The notes under the pieces were generated by a model. That model was given only the letters and a program-made list of their open reading frames with translations, searched no databases and had not been told where the DNA came from. Of a stretch of 64,000 nt of DNA, positions 13,062 through 31,800 are shown one piece after another; positions within the stretch are counted from its first letter, which is position 1, and every line of letters starts with the position of its first letter. The DNA comes from Albula goreensis (taxonomy: Eukaryota; Chordata; Actinopteri; Albuliformes; Albulidae), in contig CM040748.1 in NCBI GenBank assembly GCA_022829145.1, positions 23,878,501-23,942,500 of the forward strand, given 5' to 3'. Position numbers and translations under genes: made by a program.

Positions 13062-16000
13062 TCAGGCGTTTTCAGATGCACTGATGTATTTGGTGAGAAA
13101 CATCTTGACCTCGGAGATGTGCATGGTCTCTTTGATGGTGGTGTCCCGGCTCCTCACCTGCACAAGCCCATTCTCAAGAGTGTTGTCAGTGATCATTATG
13201 GTGAAGAGCACCCCCATCTCATCGTACCTTCACATAAGGGGCAAATAGGATAATGCAATTGTCAAAAACACCCACCACAGGATTACAATGAATTACAATG
13301 ACACAGCAGACCATTTGCCTATAATATAAGATCCGGAAAAAAGTGCTTTCAATTTTAATCAATAATCAGATTCACATAAACAATTAATGGCCTCCAAATC
13401 TGACTCAGGAGAAGTATGATCCTACACAATAGAGTTGACTATACTAATCTAAACAGGCCAACCTTATTCTGAGTAACATGTTGAGGCCACAGCTTTATGC
13501 TGGCAGTATGTTACCAGGGTATATGTATGATTATGCACATGAGGTCAATACTTATGAGTAGGTTACTTGGTGATCAGCTGCTCCATAGAGGACTGCATGG
13601 TTTCCAGGTACCCTGGCCAAGTGGATATCCCTCCTTCCAGCAACTCCTGAAGTAAACCCTCACAAACCTAGACAAAAAGTGAAACTTTCACTTTAACAAA
13701 GTTTTCTGTGCTAAGAATATTAAGCATATTGATTTTTCACAAATTAACCCTCTATTAATTTTCTGCAGTAAATCATTTGGAATAAAAACATAACTTTACA
13801 GCTGGCATGTTGTAAAGAATAAAAACTATTTATATTATTATTATATAACTATATTACAGAATAAAAACATGGTTTAGTAAGTACAAAATTTTGATAACTA
13901 ATTAATTTGTGTATGGAATGTAAAGCTATGAGGGACACCAGTATACCTGCCGTAACTCCATGGTAGGGCCCCGTCCCATGTCCAAAGCTACTTTAACTGG
14001 GGCCAAACTGGGATGCAGCTTCAGTACCTAGACAGGCATGCCAACAAGGACATACACAAACAGTGACATTTAGATGCATAACTCTCATACCTTATAAGAC
14101 AATAATGATATACTGAGACAGGCGTTTTTTTTTTATTAATATTATTACAATTTTACAACAACAGCTCCACATGCTCCTTTTTTAATAGTAATGAGAAATT
14201 TTAAATATATATGAATGGGAAAGGACATCACCTTTCGCTTAAGCAGTCGCTGTTTGCTGTCTGTTTTCTTCATCTCCTGTAGTGAGTTGTGCAGGTATGC
14301 GAGGACACCACGGTCTATGTTCCCACACACAGAGATAACATGGGGCACCACAGACTTCCTCCCATCTCTGCACTATAGAAAGTGAGTATATAGGAGTAAC
14401 CACCGACACAGTGCAACACTGAATCATAACTAAGCCAGTGCCAAGTAGTGAAAGCAAGACTAAAAGTAATTGGCCAAAGGACATCTCAAGGACAAGGAAT
14501 TTTGTTTGTACAGTTTTTCCATGAGATTACACAAGAGTCAAGATAAATTATTTAAGTGACAGAATAGTTCCCAGTCCAGAAGTGTGCTTTCCTTTTTCAC
14601 TTCCTTTTCAGGAGTATGTGGCGGAGACAAGAATAGACTCTGATGAGCTGTAGTAAATGGGTGTGAATTATACATGCAGCAAATCAATTACTGTGTCTTT
14701 TAACTAGAACAGTAAAAACAAGGTTAAAGGTCAGCACATGTGTACTTGGATGTGTTTTACCAGGGACCCACATCCACTCATCTGAATGCAGTTTGTAAAG
14801 GACCACATCCCCCATTACATATAAAAAAGTTTGGAATGCAATGTATAATAGAGTATGTGACAATATTCTGAGAGAAAGCATCTTGGTACTCCCCTGTGCA
14901 TGAAAACAAGGTCACAGTATGCTGATTGCTGAATAAACAGTTTCCATACCACTTGCAACATATCAATTGAAATACAAACCCTCTTCATTAACATATACAA
15001 AATCTGGGACAGATACAATAACTACAATAATACAATATGCTACAATAACTAAGTTGACTGATTTCCTCAAGCACTCCAGGATGTCAAACCTACCTGGCAT
15101 AGAAATGAGTTTCCCAAAAAAGTGACATAAAAAGGGTTGGAATATAAAGTGATATCATTCCAGTAAACGATGACTGACCTGCAGCTTGGCACGGCTACCC
15201 TTGTGTGTCTGAAGCAGTTCCACATCCCCAAGATTCCATAATGTCTCAAGTGTCTCTGAACCCCAGGGGAAGCGGTACAGTATTTTGACGCCTCTAGCCA
15301 CTCTTTCACCTTCCTCCCCATCGGCTACATCACTGCAGCTGAAGCTGGAGGGCCCTAAGGCAAACTGGAGACAAAATGACCGACTCAGCCCTGAAAAAAG
15401 ACCGAATTTCTGTCACATCCTATTGTCCTACTAACCAGGACAGAACACGTCTCAGGTCATCAACAAAATTTCAGTTAGATAAATCAATGACAAAATAATA
15501 CATCTATAGTTTTGATTGAAAAGGCAGAATCTTTTGATTGGCTTAAATATTTGAGGGCATGAAACATTGTCTTTATATTATCCTTAACTGTTGAATGTTG
15601 ACTAAAACACTAAAAGGATATGATTTGCAAAGGCAAACTTAGAGATAGGTACTCAAATGAACTGTAAAATTCCACTCAGCGACGTACTTTTCGCCACCAC
15701 TGCAGCCGCTGGCGTGCCCAGTAATCCAGCCACTGTGAGGAGGTGCGGGGAGAGCAAAACCAGACCAAGGAGGCTTGTGTAACCTCAACTGGGCTGACAA
15801 GGGCAAAGTCTTACATTATGATTTGGGCTTTACGTTAAAACAAGCACATATATAGCTCACAATTTATGGACACAGAACACATCACACTGAGACAACACGA
15901 TTTAGTAAATACCTAAGCACACACAGGTTACCGAGCACTGGTTAACTAGTTCAATCAAAGTACTGATAAGACAGATCAGGTGTTGCATGTGGTGAGGTGG

Positions 16001-16805
16001 AAGTAGAACACATAGACACTATGACAGAGCCTCACCTTTCAGGGACATTGGTTTGTCCCTGCCATGTCTGGTAGCACACACCAGTCTCTGCAAGACCAAA
16101 GGGCAGCCTCCTGTTTACCAGCTCCAGGGAAGGCAAATATTGCTCTAAAGCACCTGAGACACCGGGAGCAATAGGTAATTAACATGTATTTGAAAGCATA
16201 CATACAAACAATTAAGCCTGTACGCTTGATAAAAACTACTGATTACCTTGCAGCAGATTAGTTCGCAGTGGTAAACTGTCATCTAGAAGTTTCCTTAATG
16301 CTTCTCTTGTCTGCTCCCAGCTTAGGCTATCTTGGTTTAGAATATGGTCCAGAGCAGTCCTGTCAACAAGCTGCAGAGTTCTCTCTGCTGCAACAGGTGT
16401 GGTCCTGGTCAGGTGCAAAGTACTGATTCCAAATACCTGTGGTCTGCACATCACCACTGAAGTCCACCACTTGTCTAGAATGCTCTTCCTTAGTTCTGTT
16501 CCCAAAGGTCCATAGGGACAGGCAATGCCCGGGAGAAAGGACCCTCCATGGATACTGTCACGAATTATATAATACCGTTTGGAACAAAGCTGGACCAATG
16601 TGCTTGTGTGGTCAGTTTCATCGCTGGCAGAACATAAACTTCTCAGAGACTGGAAAGGATTGGCAAATCTACACACCAATCCAGAGAGCACATCAGTTCT
16701 CCTAAAGAAGAAAGCTTGCCTTCTTGAACAATCTGCTATCATTGTTAGAGACCCATTTCTATGTATCTTATTTTTGGAAAGAGATAAGAGTAAACTACTT
16801 AACAT
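13062..16805 (-). CDS. polg2: Mitochondrial DNA polymerase gamma accessory subunit
   Basis: POLG2 is the processivity subunit of mitochondrial DNA polymerase gamma. It has a class II aminoacyl-tRNA synthetase-like fold and acts in the matrix. Eight coding exons, 5' to 3': 16805-16247, 16153-16036, 15793-15688, 15364-15179, 14372-14232, 14027-13947, 13667-13567, 13227-13062. They give 1458 nt, 485 residues plus stop; I recall the human protein as also 485. Landmarks are [21 protein letters not shown] (exon 1, given in part), [16 protein letters not shown] (exon 2), [18 protein letters not shown] (exon 3), [16 protein letters not shown] (exon 4), [17 protein letters not shown] (exon 6) and the C-terminal anticodon-binding-like end. 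The N-terminus is basic and hydrophobic with no acidic residue for about 20 positions, fitting a mitochondrial presequence. The exon 3 acceptor at 15793 was chosen because the nearer AG breaks the frame. Confidence 0.96.
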
Positions 16806-18314
16806 CGAAGCAAATTACTCCCTTTGGGACAGGTTGGAAGTCTGCATGCATAAGAGTGATTAAATGGTAGCTTTAAGTTCTGTTGTAAATTGATGAGCTA
16901 GAGAGATCAAAGTTACCTAGAACTGAAAAGTACCACGTGGCTAATCACATAGTCGGCATACAGTTCTATGAAGTTAATCATAATGTTGGTCGCGAAGTTA
17001 GATTCATGATTGGTATATTAAATGTAGGTACATTATAGCGAAGTGTCACGACTTCCTATCTGAACTTTTTTTTACGCGACCAACGTAGCCATACAAATCT
17101 GGTAACATTCTACATAAACCTCCGACACACGATTTTATTCGACAACGAAACATCCATTGCATGCACCGGAAGTAAAGAGATTTCAGAAAAAAATTTGAGC
17201 TTGCTGTCCGCTTCCGTTTTAATTCAAGTGAAAAAATGTTTTTGTCCTATGGTCGAATGTCAGGATTTTCGTTTTTGATCTAGTTAGCAATATATTGCAT
17301 TAATATAAACCAGGAAATATTTGATGTGGCATCGCATTACTAACCATGGACCATGTTTTCATGAAACACTTCCGTACCTTCGGCGATTTGTTCTGTCTGC
17401 ATGAGGTAGGGTGGCGCACCATGAACCTGTTAGCTCTGGGGTAGAAATGGAAAAATGGGACACTCGGTTTATTCAATTTTAATGTGTAAAACAGTTACCA
17501 AGCGACCTAATGCAACCAGTTATATACGAAACTCGTATAAAACAAAAATGCTGATCTCATTCGATATTACTGCGCAGTTGATATAAAACTGCTCCAGTTG
17601 TTAGGTCTCTTGTATCACGTGTGGTCTTTACGTAATGACCTCAAGTGTGCTCGTGCTCGTGATTCGCTGCAGTTGCCTCACCTCCTCTGTGAATGAAGCT
17701 GATGAAAGGATTGATCTCTCTTCTAATCGTAACAAGGTTTTATGTACCATACTGTGAAACTTCATGTAGACCGGTAGCTTGTATCAGATACATATAAAAT
17801 ACCCATGTTTATTAACTACATCAATGGCATGTGTACCCAGTTCCCCTTTGGAATAAACGTTACGCCTTAATTTTTATATATATATATATTTTTTTTTTTT
17901 TACAATGAATTAGGGCTCCTCCTCCACTATTTATGGTCGTAGTTGCTTTCTGTGTCTTTTCGGCAGTTGCTGTGAACGATATTTGTCAAGAGGGCGTGGC
18001 AAAGAGTCACAATAGAACTGTTAAAGGTTAGTTGTATTGCAACAAATATATACTGCAAGTGAAGCATATGCTAACCGGTCCTCAAAATAATTTTTGGGTT
18101 TCAGGCACAATCAGGAAGACAACTTTTCACACCTGTGCTTTGGCAAGCAGGAATAATAGCTTCCCCTCAGGCCATATCTTAACCAGAATACAAAGGTCTG
18201 GAAGCAATTCTGTATGGGAATAGCTCAGACTAGCTTGTACATTCACAACCAAAACACATGACCATCAATAGGACCCCCCCACAGAAAGACAGACATCATT
18301 TGGGTTTTTGTTGT
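16806..18314. other. Intergenic between POLG2 5' end and DDX5 3' end
   Basis: This 1.5-kb interval holds the POLG2 upstream region and an AT repeat followed by a T run at about 17876-17902. No coding sequence is supported. The open frame at 18032-18223 matches no family I know. Confidence 0.55.
17150..17240 (-). promoter_or_regulatory. polg2: Candidate POLG2 promoter with ETS-type site
   Basis: CCGGAAGT at 17166-17173 lies about 360 bp upstream of the POLG2 start codon, inside ATGCACCGGAA (17161-17171). The same 11-mer occurs just upstream of SRP68. ETS sites of this kind are typical of TATA-less promoters of housekeeping and nuclear-encoded mitochondrial genes. A 5' non-coding exon is possible; the transcription start is not visible. 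Confidence 0.4.
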
Positions 18315-18320
18315 TTTATT
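18315..18320 (-). terminator. ddx5: DDX5 polyadenylation signal
   Basis: AATAAA on the minus strand lies 307 nt downstream of the DDX5 stop codon. It implies a 3' UTR of about 330 nt ending near 18290-18305. Confidence 0.7.
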
Positions 18321-18627
18321 TGAAAGGCCATGCATTGCCTTCTGTTAAGATTTGAACATATCACTTTAAACATACTGTAACTCAAATTATTTGCATTACC
18401 TAGTAAAAAAAGGAAACAGGAATGTGACAAATAAATGGTAAGAAAGTGCACCATCACACTCTGCTGCACTGCAGACATCACTTGGATTTCCTTGCAGGAC
18501 TTCATAGATGTTGAATATTCTCAACTCAATCGTAAAAATAAAAATACAGTACAATGCAGGATAAGAATATTGGACTTAAACAGGACAAAACAATAAATTA
18601 CTCCTACATGTATTATGTGCGTATTTT

Positions 18628-23807
<5,180 letters not shown>

Positions 23808-25889
23808 GTTGTAAACGAAGTGTAAAAAATGAACTAAGGAATAATTTACGTAAATACAAACTTGACTTTCCGACAATGGTAGGCGGCAGTGCTGATGATA
23901 AAATGCCGGTTTCTAATTGAGCACAACTGGTTTATAGCGCAACAGGGAAAGCCACACTAGCTCATGCGGTCGTCCTTGTATCCATCCGCCTGACTTCGGT
24001 ACTACATTTTCTAAAGAGAACGAAAAGGGGAGGTTACCAGAAATTATAAAATTGGCAAATAGGATAGACAGCTACTCGAAAGCATGGGACCAACAAACTT
24101 AGTGATCAATAGAGGCATAATCTGATTTCATCAATGGTTTTCAGGTTTCAGTGCATTAGTTATCGTGTGTCTGTTTATGGCAATACTCTGGATATTAATT
24201 CAGCTAAATCGTATTTCTATGCTGCAACATAAGTGTGTGCTGGTCAATACTTATACAAGCATGTTTTTTTGTTTCAGCAGTGCGCTACAGTACATTGACT
24301 ATACAATTCTTTGAGCTGCACACAAAAGAAAGAAAGAAAAAAAAGAAATCGGCATTGCCTCACCGTTTTGCATTCATGACATATAGCTGATGTAAATTTA
24401 TATCCCGACTTGTGTATCATTCGATAAACGTTGGGTATATATTGTAACTGGTGCACCGACATGGCATGACTAGTTCAGTTTCATGAAGTTGGATTACCCT
24501 CGTACAGTTAAAGAGTGAATTCAGAAATGCTCGGAGCCCCTATAGTCAACGAGAAGTATGTAACTGATTGTAATAGTATAGTTTACCAAAGCATTCAATT
24601 TTTATTGAAGTACAGTGGATGAAACTTTAGAAGCACAGCAGCCTAATTTGGATGCTTAGTTCAAATCTCATTTGAAACAGAGTTCTGTAAGATTAAAATG
24701 ACCATAACGAGTCATACGCTCTCAAATGGACTCTGAAAGGGAAAATTTGTCATCTTTTTCTAAACACGAACTGCCCTGATGCTATTCCTCGGGAGTTCCC
24801 TTGCACCTTGAACCCGTCATGGAGTCAGACAGACATGGGTTTTAAGCAACAATACTTGTTACATTATTCAAAATGTCTGCTTATTACAAAGAATCCCGGA
24901 TATCACTATTAGAGAACTTAAAATACGCGTTGCACGATAGGGTTAGGGGTGACACTTTCCATAATTTACTGACTTTGGGGCGTTTTTTCCATCTTCGTTC
25001 TGGAACGAACAAAATGGAACGTTTACGTTATGTAATGGACCTCACTTTACCATTCGGATTTAGGTTTAGAAAGTAAAATTTAGGAACACATCTGGTACAT
25101 GTGCTCTCTGTTTGCAAGCAAAATGACTCTTCTTTTTACCACACACACAAAGCGTTATCGCTACATAAAAACAAAAACTGGTACCTTTTCTAAGCACAGA
25201 GATGTTTGTTTATTGAGGAACTGAAAGAAATTCGTGAGATTGATAAGTTTATATTTTCTAAAGTACATTTCGCTGAACTCTTAACAAAGGCATGCAGAGG
25301 AATACAAAGTAGTAATCAAAGCTATGTAGCAAAAAATATAGCAAGCCAATTCCAAATAGCTTATGCCAACATGCCAATATCATGCCGTGGCTCTACTTTT
25401 TCAAAGTACGTCGGGAGTACGAACATCGAAGGATGTTCTACGGTACTTCCTTTACCGGTAAATGACGTAAATGCAACCGCCTGTTAATAATTTAACCGAA
25501 ATAATACATATCTATTGTTTGCCAAACAATAATTGAAAGTAATCCATTAATACTTGTATTATGTAACTTGATATCATTAAGTATACAACTTTTTAAGAAT
25601 TTTACGTTTTTATCAACAAAATAGTATGTTAAATGATACGTTATTTCCGGAAATACATTTCTGAGTTCTCCAGCCAATCAAAAAATTCTCCTGTTTTAAA
25701 TGTCCAGGCTCAAGGAAGGCAACGCCTACCAGTGTACTCGTTGTCTGACTACTTCCAAATGTCTGGGTAGACTGACGTTAACGTTACAGTCAAGTCAGAA
25801 CAACGTTTTTTTTTTTGACACAGACGTAGCAAGCCTGCTTCATAGCTAACGCTTTACATCGGGACTGCTAGCGCTAGCTAAAGAGATAC
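23808..25889. promoter_or_regulatory. Head-to-head DDX5/CEP95 intergenic region
   Basis: About 2.1 kb separates the two start codons. On the DDX5 side, a minus-strand TATAAA at 23931-23936 lies about 125 nt upstream of the ATG, which would fit a 5' UTR of roughly 95 nt. On the CEP95 side are TTTCCGGAAA (25644-25653) and a CCAAT box (25674-25678), about 210-245 nt upstream of that ATG. The middle is AT-rich; open frames at 24873-25076 and 25206-25487 show no family features. Confidence 0.5.
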
Positions 25890-28800
25890 ATGGGAACTCA
25901 GGAGGAGAGAGGTTAGTGGTTGAATTACGAAATTAAAGAAGCCCCATTTCTACATTCCTGTTTATAAGCATGTACCTACTATTCGTACTCGTTAACGGTA
26001 ACTTTACGTTTAACCGATTCAATCAGACTCTTGTGATCTAGCCAATTTAGTTTGCTACCAACCTACTGCAAGTTAATAAGGGCATTGTTGCGAGCTAACA
26101 TAGCAAATTTAGCCTGCCAGCGTTACCGATTGTTCAGTTAGCGTCTTTTGCTAGAGCGAACAGCAACATTCTTGGTCATTGACAGCTAAAGTTGCCAACT
26201 GATTTGACAGTTGCATGCTTAGATTGTACATTATAACACGCTGTTAGGAAGTACACGTTATCCTAGTAACCAGTTTGGTAACATTAGGTGTGTGGATACA
26301 AAGTAACGGTAGCTAGCTTCTTCTAACATTATCTCCTGTTAGTTAGCTAAATTGGACACAAGCTCGGTATTGGGTTATTGACAAGTTATGTTCCGTTGCT
26401 AACCACGCTTGTTGGTAGCTAACGTTACTTCGTTTGCTAGCTAGCTAGTTACATTGGTAGTTTCCATTTGTGGTCACAGCCATTGACTGGCTAGTAACAT
26501 CAATTTAGCGCATGTTCAGAAAGCCACTAGTCTGTCAAAATCAATGCCAAAGTATAGCCAAGCGTACCTAACAAGCTAAGTTTGCTTTAATACTGTCATT
26601 CGAAATCTGTTAGCGGGTTGATATTGTTTGCAAGCAAGCGAGGGTTGTAGCATAGCTAGCGAGATACTTGGCTGGCGATGAAAAGGTGGCGTTGATGCTC
26701 ATTATATTGCCGCCAGTCTTTCAATTAAGCGCCAACATCGACATTCCAAGTTACAATCTCCTTGCTATTGCTGGCAAGCTCAGTAACGGTAAAGTAATTA
26801 TTCAGCCAACTAGCATAGCTTGTTACTGTGAATCTTTTCATAATGCCAAAAATATACTTATAACGTTTGTGAGAAACATTTATCCATTTATATAAATTAA
26901 GTGAGGTGCATTAATGAAATTCGTCACCCTGTTGGGAATCTTGCTGATTAGACTGATGTTTTGCTGACTAACTACTTAGATCGCTACAGTAGATACAAAC
27001 GTTACAGTTCATTGTACAATTAGCTGTTGTGCCTTTCACAAATGTTATTTCAACATTCGTTTAATCACCAGTCCGGTTACCTGCCAAAATTTAATAATGG
27101 GAAACCTTTTCTTGCAGATTGGGTGGACGTGGCCAATGATCTTCTCAGCAAGTGTCATATAAACCTGAGGCTGAGGAAGGTGACAGACTGCGACGCCAAT
27201 GTTTTTGTTGCTTTGTATGAAGCAATATTGGGGGAAAAGGTCCCAGGTACGGTTAACATTTTCTGTCATTTCAGGCAAACCATGATAAATCACCACCAGT
27301 GTATTGATTGTATCCTGCCAGATAATCGGCTGTTCTGTCAGTTTAGTATCTGTATGTGCACCAGCGTGTTTTCTTCAGCTGTACACATTGAAAATATTTC
27401 TGCTTCATATTGTTTTATTCGTGATTTTACAAACATATACAATGTAAATTGTTCCTTGCACTATTTTGTTCTTTAAGCATAGATTTTGTGCATTACATTT
27501 TTTTAATTATTTACTGAAAAAAAAAAATAGTAATAATAATAGTGATTTAGTACTGTGGCAATTCAGGTTTTTAAGAGAACAACAGTAATCCATCTGTACT
27601 AGTTCCCTCATAATGTTTCGACTATGTCCTTTTCCTGAAATTCTTGATATTTTCTCCTTCTTTAATCTTAATATTGTCCTGTCAAAATTTCTAATGATTA
27701 TTTTAACTTTGATGGTTTTTCACTCTTAAATACTTTCCTTGGTCATTTTAAGTGCTTCAGTTCTGATAGAAACACACAGGCAAAGTCACCTGGTGCAGAA
27801 AAAGGAGCATTAAAAAAGTTGAACATCTCATACTTCAGCTTTACCTGTCAGAACAAAGCTGTGTGCATCTTAAAATGCTTCAAAGTGGTGATTATAAGGA
27901 GTGAGGCGGTTGCACCAGATGGTGTTGTGAGCAGTTTCTCTGTCTGTAGATTATATTGCTGCCCCGAGGAGCCAGGAGGATGACATTCACAATGTGCAGT
28001 CGGTGGTCGACTCCCTAGCTCTAGATTATCTACAGATCAGCTTGTCTCATATCACAGGTGAGGGGATGCTGTCATTTTCATTCTGAAGGTCATTTTCTCA
28101 CTGTTTGTTGGGGATTGATTATATTGCTTTACGTAAGATGTGCATATGTTTAAAATCAGTTGTTGTTATTTTTTTCTCCACAAAAGTCCACCAAAATATT
28201 CATATTTTTAGATGGCAATGAAGTGTGTATGAGCTGTACTGTGCAGATTGTCATGTTTTGTTTCATAGTTCTCCAATTCCCATCACTTGACCCTGTGATA
28301 ATGGTATTGTTTTGGTTTTAGTGCATATGAGCCTTTTCATCCAAGCTTCTCTTTGCAATTTATGGCACTCGGTTTGCTCATGTCAATGTGACTTCTTGGG
28401 GTGAAGGGGGATCTTTTTCAAGCTTGTCCTTTGCGGTCACTTCAATAAAATAAGCTGAGAAAGCCTGAATCAGTTGTCCTCTTCAATGCCCTTCTTTTTC
28501 ATTGTAGTAAATGGGTAGAAGGAAATGTAGCATTTAGACTTTTGACCCAGAAATGTGTTTTTTGCCTCCAGAAGAATGAGTTCTACAAAATGACTATTCC
28601 AAATTGATTCTCAACAGTTGCATGAGTAATGCTCTTTTAAACTTGGTTTGTCAATGCATGGTATTATCAAATGATATTGACCAAGGGCAAATTCTGCCAT
28701 AAACAATAACAACAGCAAGACTTTGTTCAAGATGAATATAGCTTTTTATTATTTTATTACTGAAATAAATTTAGAAATCTCAAACAATCCCACACAATGC

Positions 28801-31800
28801 TATAAAACTGATGGCAGGCCTCTTGGGTTTACTCTTCAGGTCTTACTCTGTCTCAGTCTCTGTTGGTCTTTGTTTGATTTTCAGGTGAAAACATTGTAAG
28901 AGGAGATCGAGAATCCATAAAAAACCTGCTTGAAATTTTTGATGGGCTGCTGGAGTACCTTACAGAGCAAATTAGCGAGGATGAACCATCTGTTCAAGGC
29001 AGAGCAGGTACTATCTTCTTTGTGCTCGTTACAAGAAACATGCTTGGTTTTTTGTTATATAAGCACAGTGCAGTTGTAATCTAAAGATGCCTGCCATTTG
29101 AAATCTGTGCTTTGCAATGAGCTCTCTTGGTTCTGCTGAGCTCCTCTGTATTTTAACACGCCCCAGCTCACTCTGCCAAAGGACACAAGGCCCTGTGTGA
29201 ATGAGATCATCAGCACACATGAACTGGACATAATGGGTTTAAACTGGCTGCGGCTGGGATTATGGGGAGTGTGTATGGATTGGTATAACTGGGCCTGCCA
29301 TTGTGCCTGTCACACTTCCTTTATCTGAAAGCAACCATCAAGTTGTGATTGGGTCATTTGCATGATAATGTTAATTCAAATTATCTTGTGCTGATAAGGA
29401 CTAAAGCTTTCCCAGTTTTGGGGAAGGGGGTGACCTATTTCATGAGCAAAGCAATGAATTAACTGCATTTGTTTAGCAACATACATAAATTCCTTAAGAA
29501 CTAATTTAAAGATTTGTACATATAAACAACTACATCGTGCCATATTACTCTTACTGCTGTTTGCAGAATCATGTACCTCACAGAAGACAGAAACTTGGCT
29601 CAAGTATTTTTTTCTTTCAATTTCTGTTGGGCATTCACTTGTGATTATAGTCTATGGTATAACTGAAAGTGATGGGCCTATGTTCACTCATGCTTTTTTT
29701 ATCAAGACATTTTACCCACTTGCTCACATTCAGTGTATTCCTGTGTCTTTTCCCCATCCCCTTTTATTTTTGTTTTGATCTTTCTAGACAGCAGTAATGC
29801 CCTTCACGTTCCAGATAGGACCGCATGGATTCTCACAGGAACAACAGCTTTTTTCCCCTGGGCTGTTTTTCTTTTTTGTTTTTGAATAAAGGCAGCCTGT
29901 GCGGATTATATCACACCTCAAGCCCATGGTGAGCAGTGTGCAAAGGTGTTTAATCTAACCCAGGTCTGTTTCCACATGCAGAGGAACAGGACAGTGCACC
30001 CAGTAACCTAGAGGTCCACACAGAAACTCCAGGGACAGAGCAGCCAGAACTGCAGGAAAAGGGTGACCTGCTGGAGATCATCTCCCAGTGTTCCAGTGTG
30101 CAGTGAGTTCTGACTCCTTCATAATCTTTCTCTGTCCTCAGCTGCTCAAACAATTAAAACTACTGCAGAAATTTAGCATATGTTTACAGTATGTCTGTTT
30201 AACATGACTAGAAAAATGCCACTAGATTAAGAGATTAGGAAAGCTTCAGTCAGATCAGTGCGATTGTAGAGTTGCATGCTATAAAACCTGCGGAACAATG
30301 TGAGAGAAAGGTTTGGGTTCTGTGATGGTGATTATGCTTGTAATGGGAACAAGCTGTAGTTACAGCAGGGAAAGTTCCTCTTCCTTGTCCTGACATCTGA
30401 TAGGCCTCTATCGGCCTATGTGGACAGACAGCCCATAAGGGCGGGGCTCAGGTGGATATCTTATTGCTGCAAAGTCATGGGAGATGGACAGCTCAAACAT
30501 ACTATATCTGTAATTGGTTTTACTAGGTCTGAGTTAGAAACTGCGAATGTGGATGGTGGAACTGACACAATGGGAAGTGTGTCTGCTGTGTACGCACGTT
30601 ACTCGTTGTCCTGCTCTAGCTTGAAGATTTCATCGAATCTATTGGAAAGTAAACATGCTGGAATGAGTCACTGTGATGACGACAGCAGCTGTTCTAACCA
30701 GCAGCACATAAAGTGGTTAGACTGCATTTTGTTCGCCTTGCGCAGAGGTAATGAAAGAGTCTAAAGTCTGAACATCGGTCACATGACCTGGAAGATCATG
30801 TCCCAATAGCAGTGTTGAAGCATACAACACAGACTTCCCTTTTTACATTTGAATGTTATTTCCTGTGGCTGCTGATTTCAGCTGGTACAAAATGAGTGAA
30901 ATGAGTCTTGTGTGTTTGCAGTTCACAGCAGTAAACATCATGCCAGAATTTAGTCAGTGTCACCATGGTGTTGCTATTCTCATAAACGTTGATGCTAATT
31001 ATGTGTGTCTATAATTTTGCAGTTCTACCGTCCAGTCTAGCAAACATTCCCTCCCTTCCTGGAGTGCCGATGGTTCAGAGTCAACTGCAGAACTCATTCG
31101 GCTGGGAGATTCCGCCCGAACATTTAGCGCCAAACACAGAGGTGGGGATGTGGCTCTTGTTGCTTTTAGGTGCGTTTGGTCCAAACAGCTTAATCTTGAA
31201 GAGTAAAACCTGAAGAATCCGTCCCTCTGGCGCTGTGGTAGCTGTGTCATCAAAGCAGGGTGTGTGGGCAAGATATGGCAGGGCCCAGCATGGTGTCCCT
31301 GGACCCAGGGGTAGGGGGTCCTCTGCCAGACAGCACCACAATCTAGACAAGCAGACAAATACACACAATTATTTTTTCCATTGCAATTGTTTTGTTGCCT
31401 GTTTTATTTCATTTATGCACATTTTGTAAGTCTATTGACTTGAATGCAAGACTTTTTAATGGTCGTTTCTTTCTTCAGTGAGGTGGAAAAAGATGAAAAG
31501 CACCTCAATTACAACTTAAGAGAATTTTTCTCATAAGCTTTTCTGGTCTTCTGATTTCATATAGTAGTATTTAATTTTTGTTATATGTCAGTATACATTA
31601 GCTCTGTATTATAATTCATATTTCTATCCTTAGCTGGCAAGAGTGGAAGTGACCAGTCTGATGGTCCAATCAGTGTAGAACGGGCCTGCACAATCCCTCG
31701 TTTGAGTGCCTCAGGTTCCAGGGCAGGGGTGATATCATCACGGGGCAGAGAGCCAGGTGAGTGCAACTGGTGTTGTTTGTTTTAACTGTCTGTGTTTTAG

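Noticed and set aside
24873-25487. Two open frames of 67 and 93 codons upstream of CEP95
   Set aside because: They show no domain features or splice context and AT-biased composition like the surrounding intergenic DNA.
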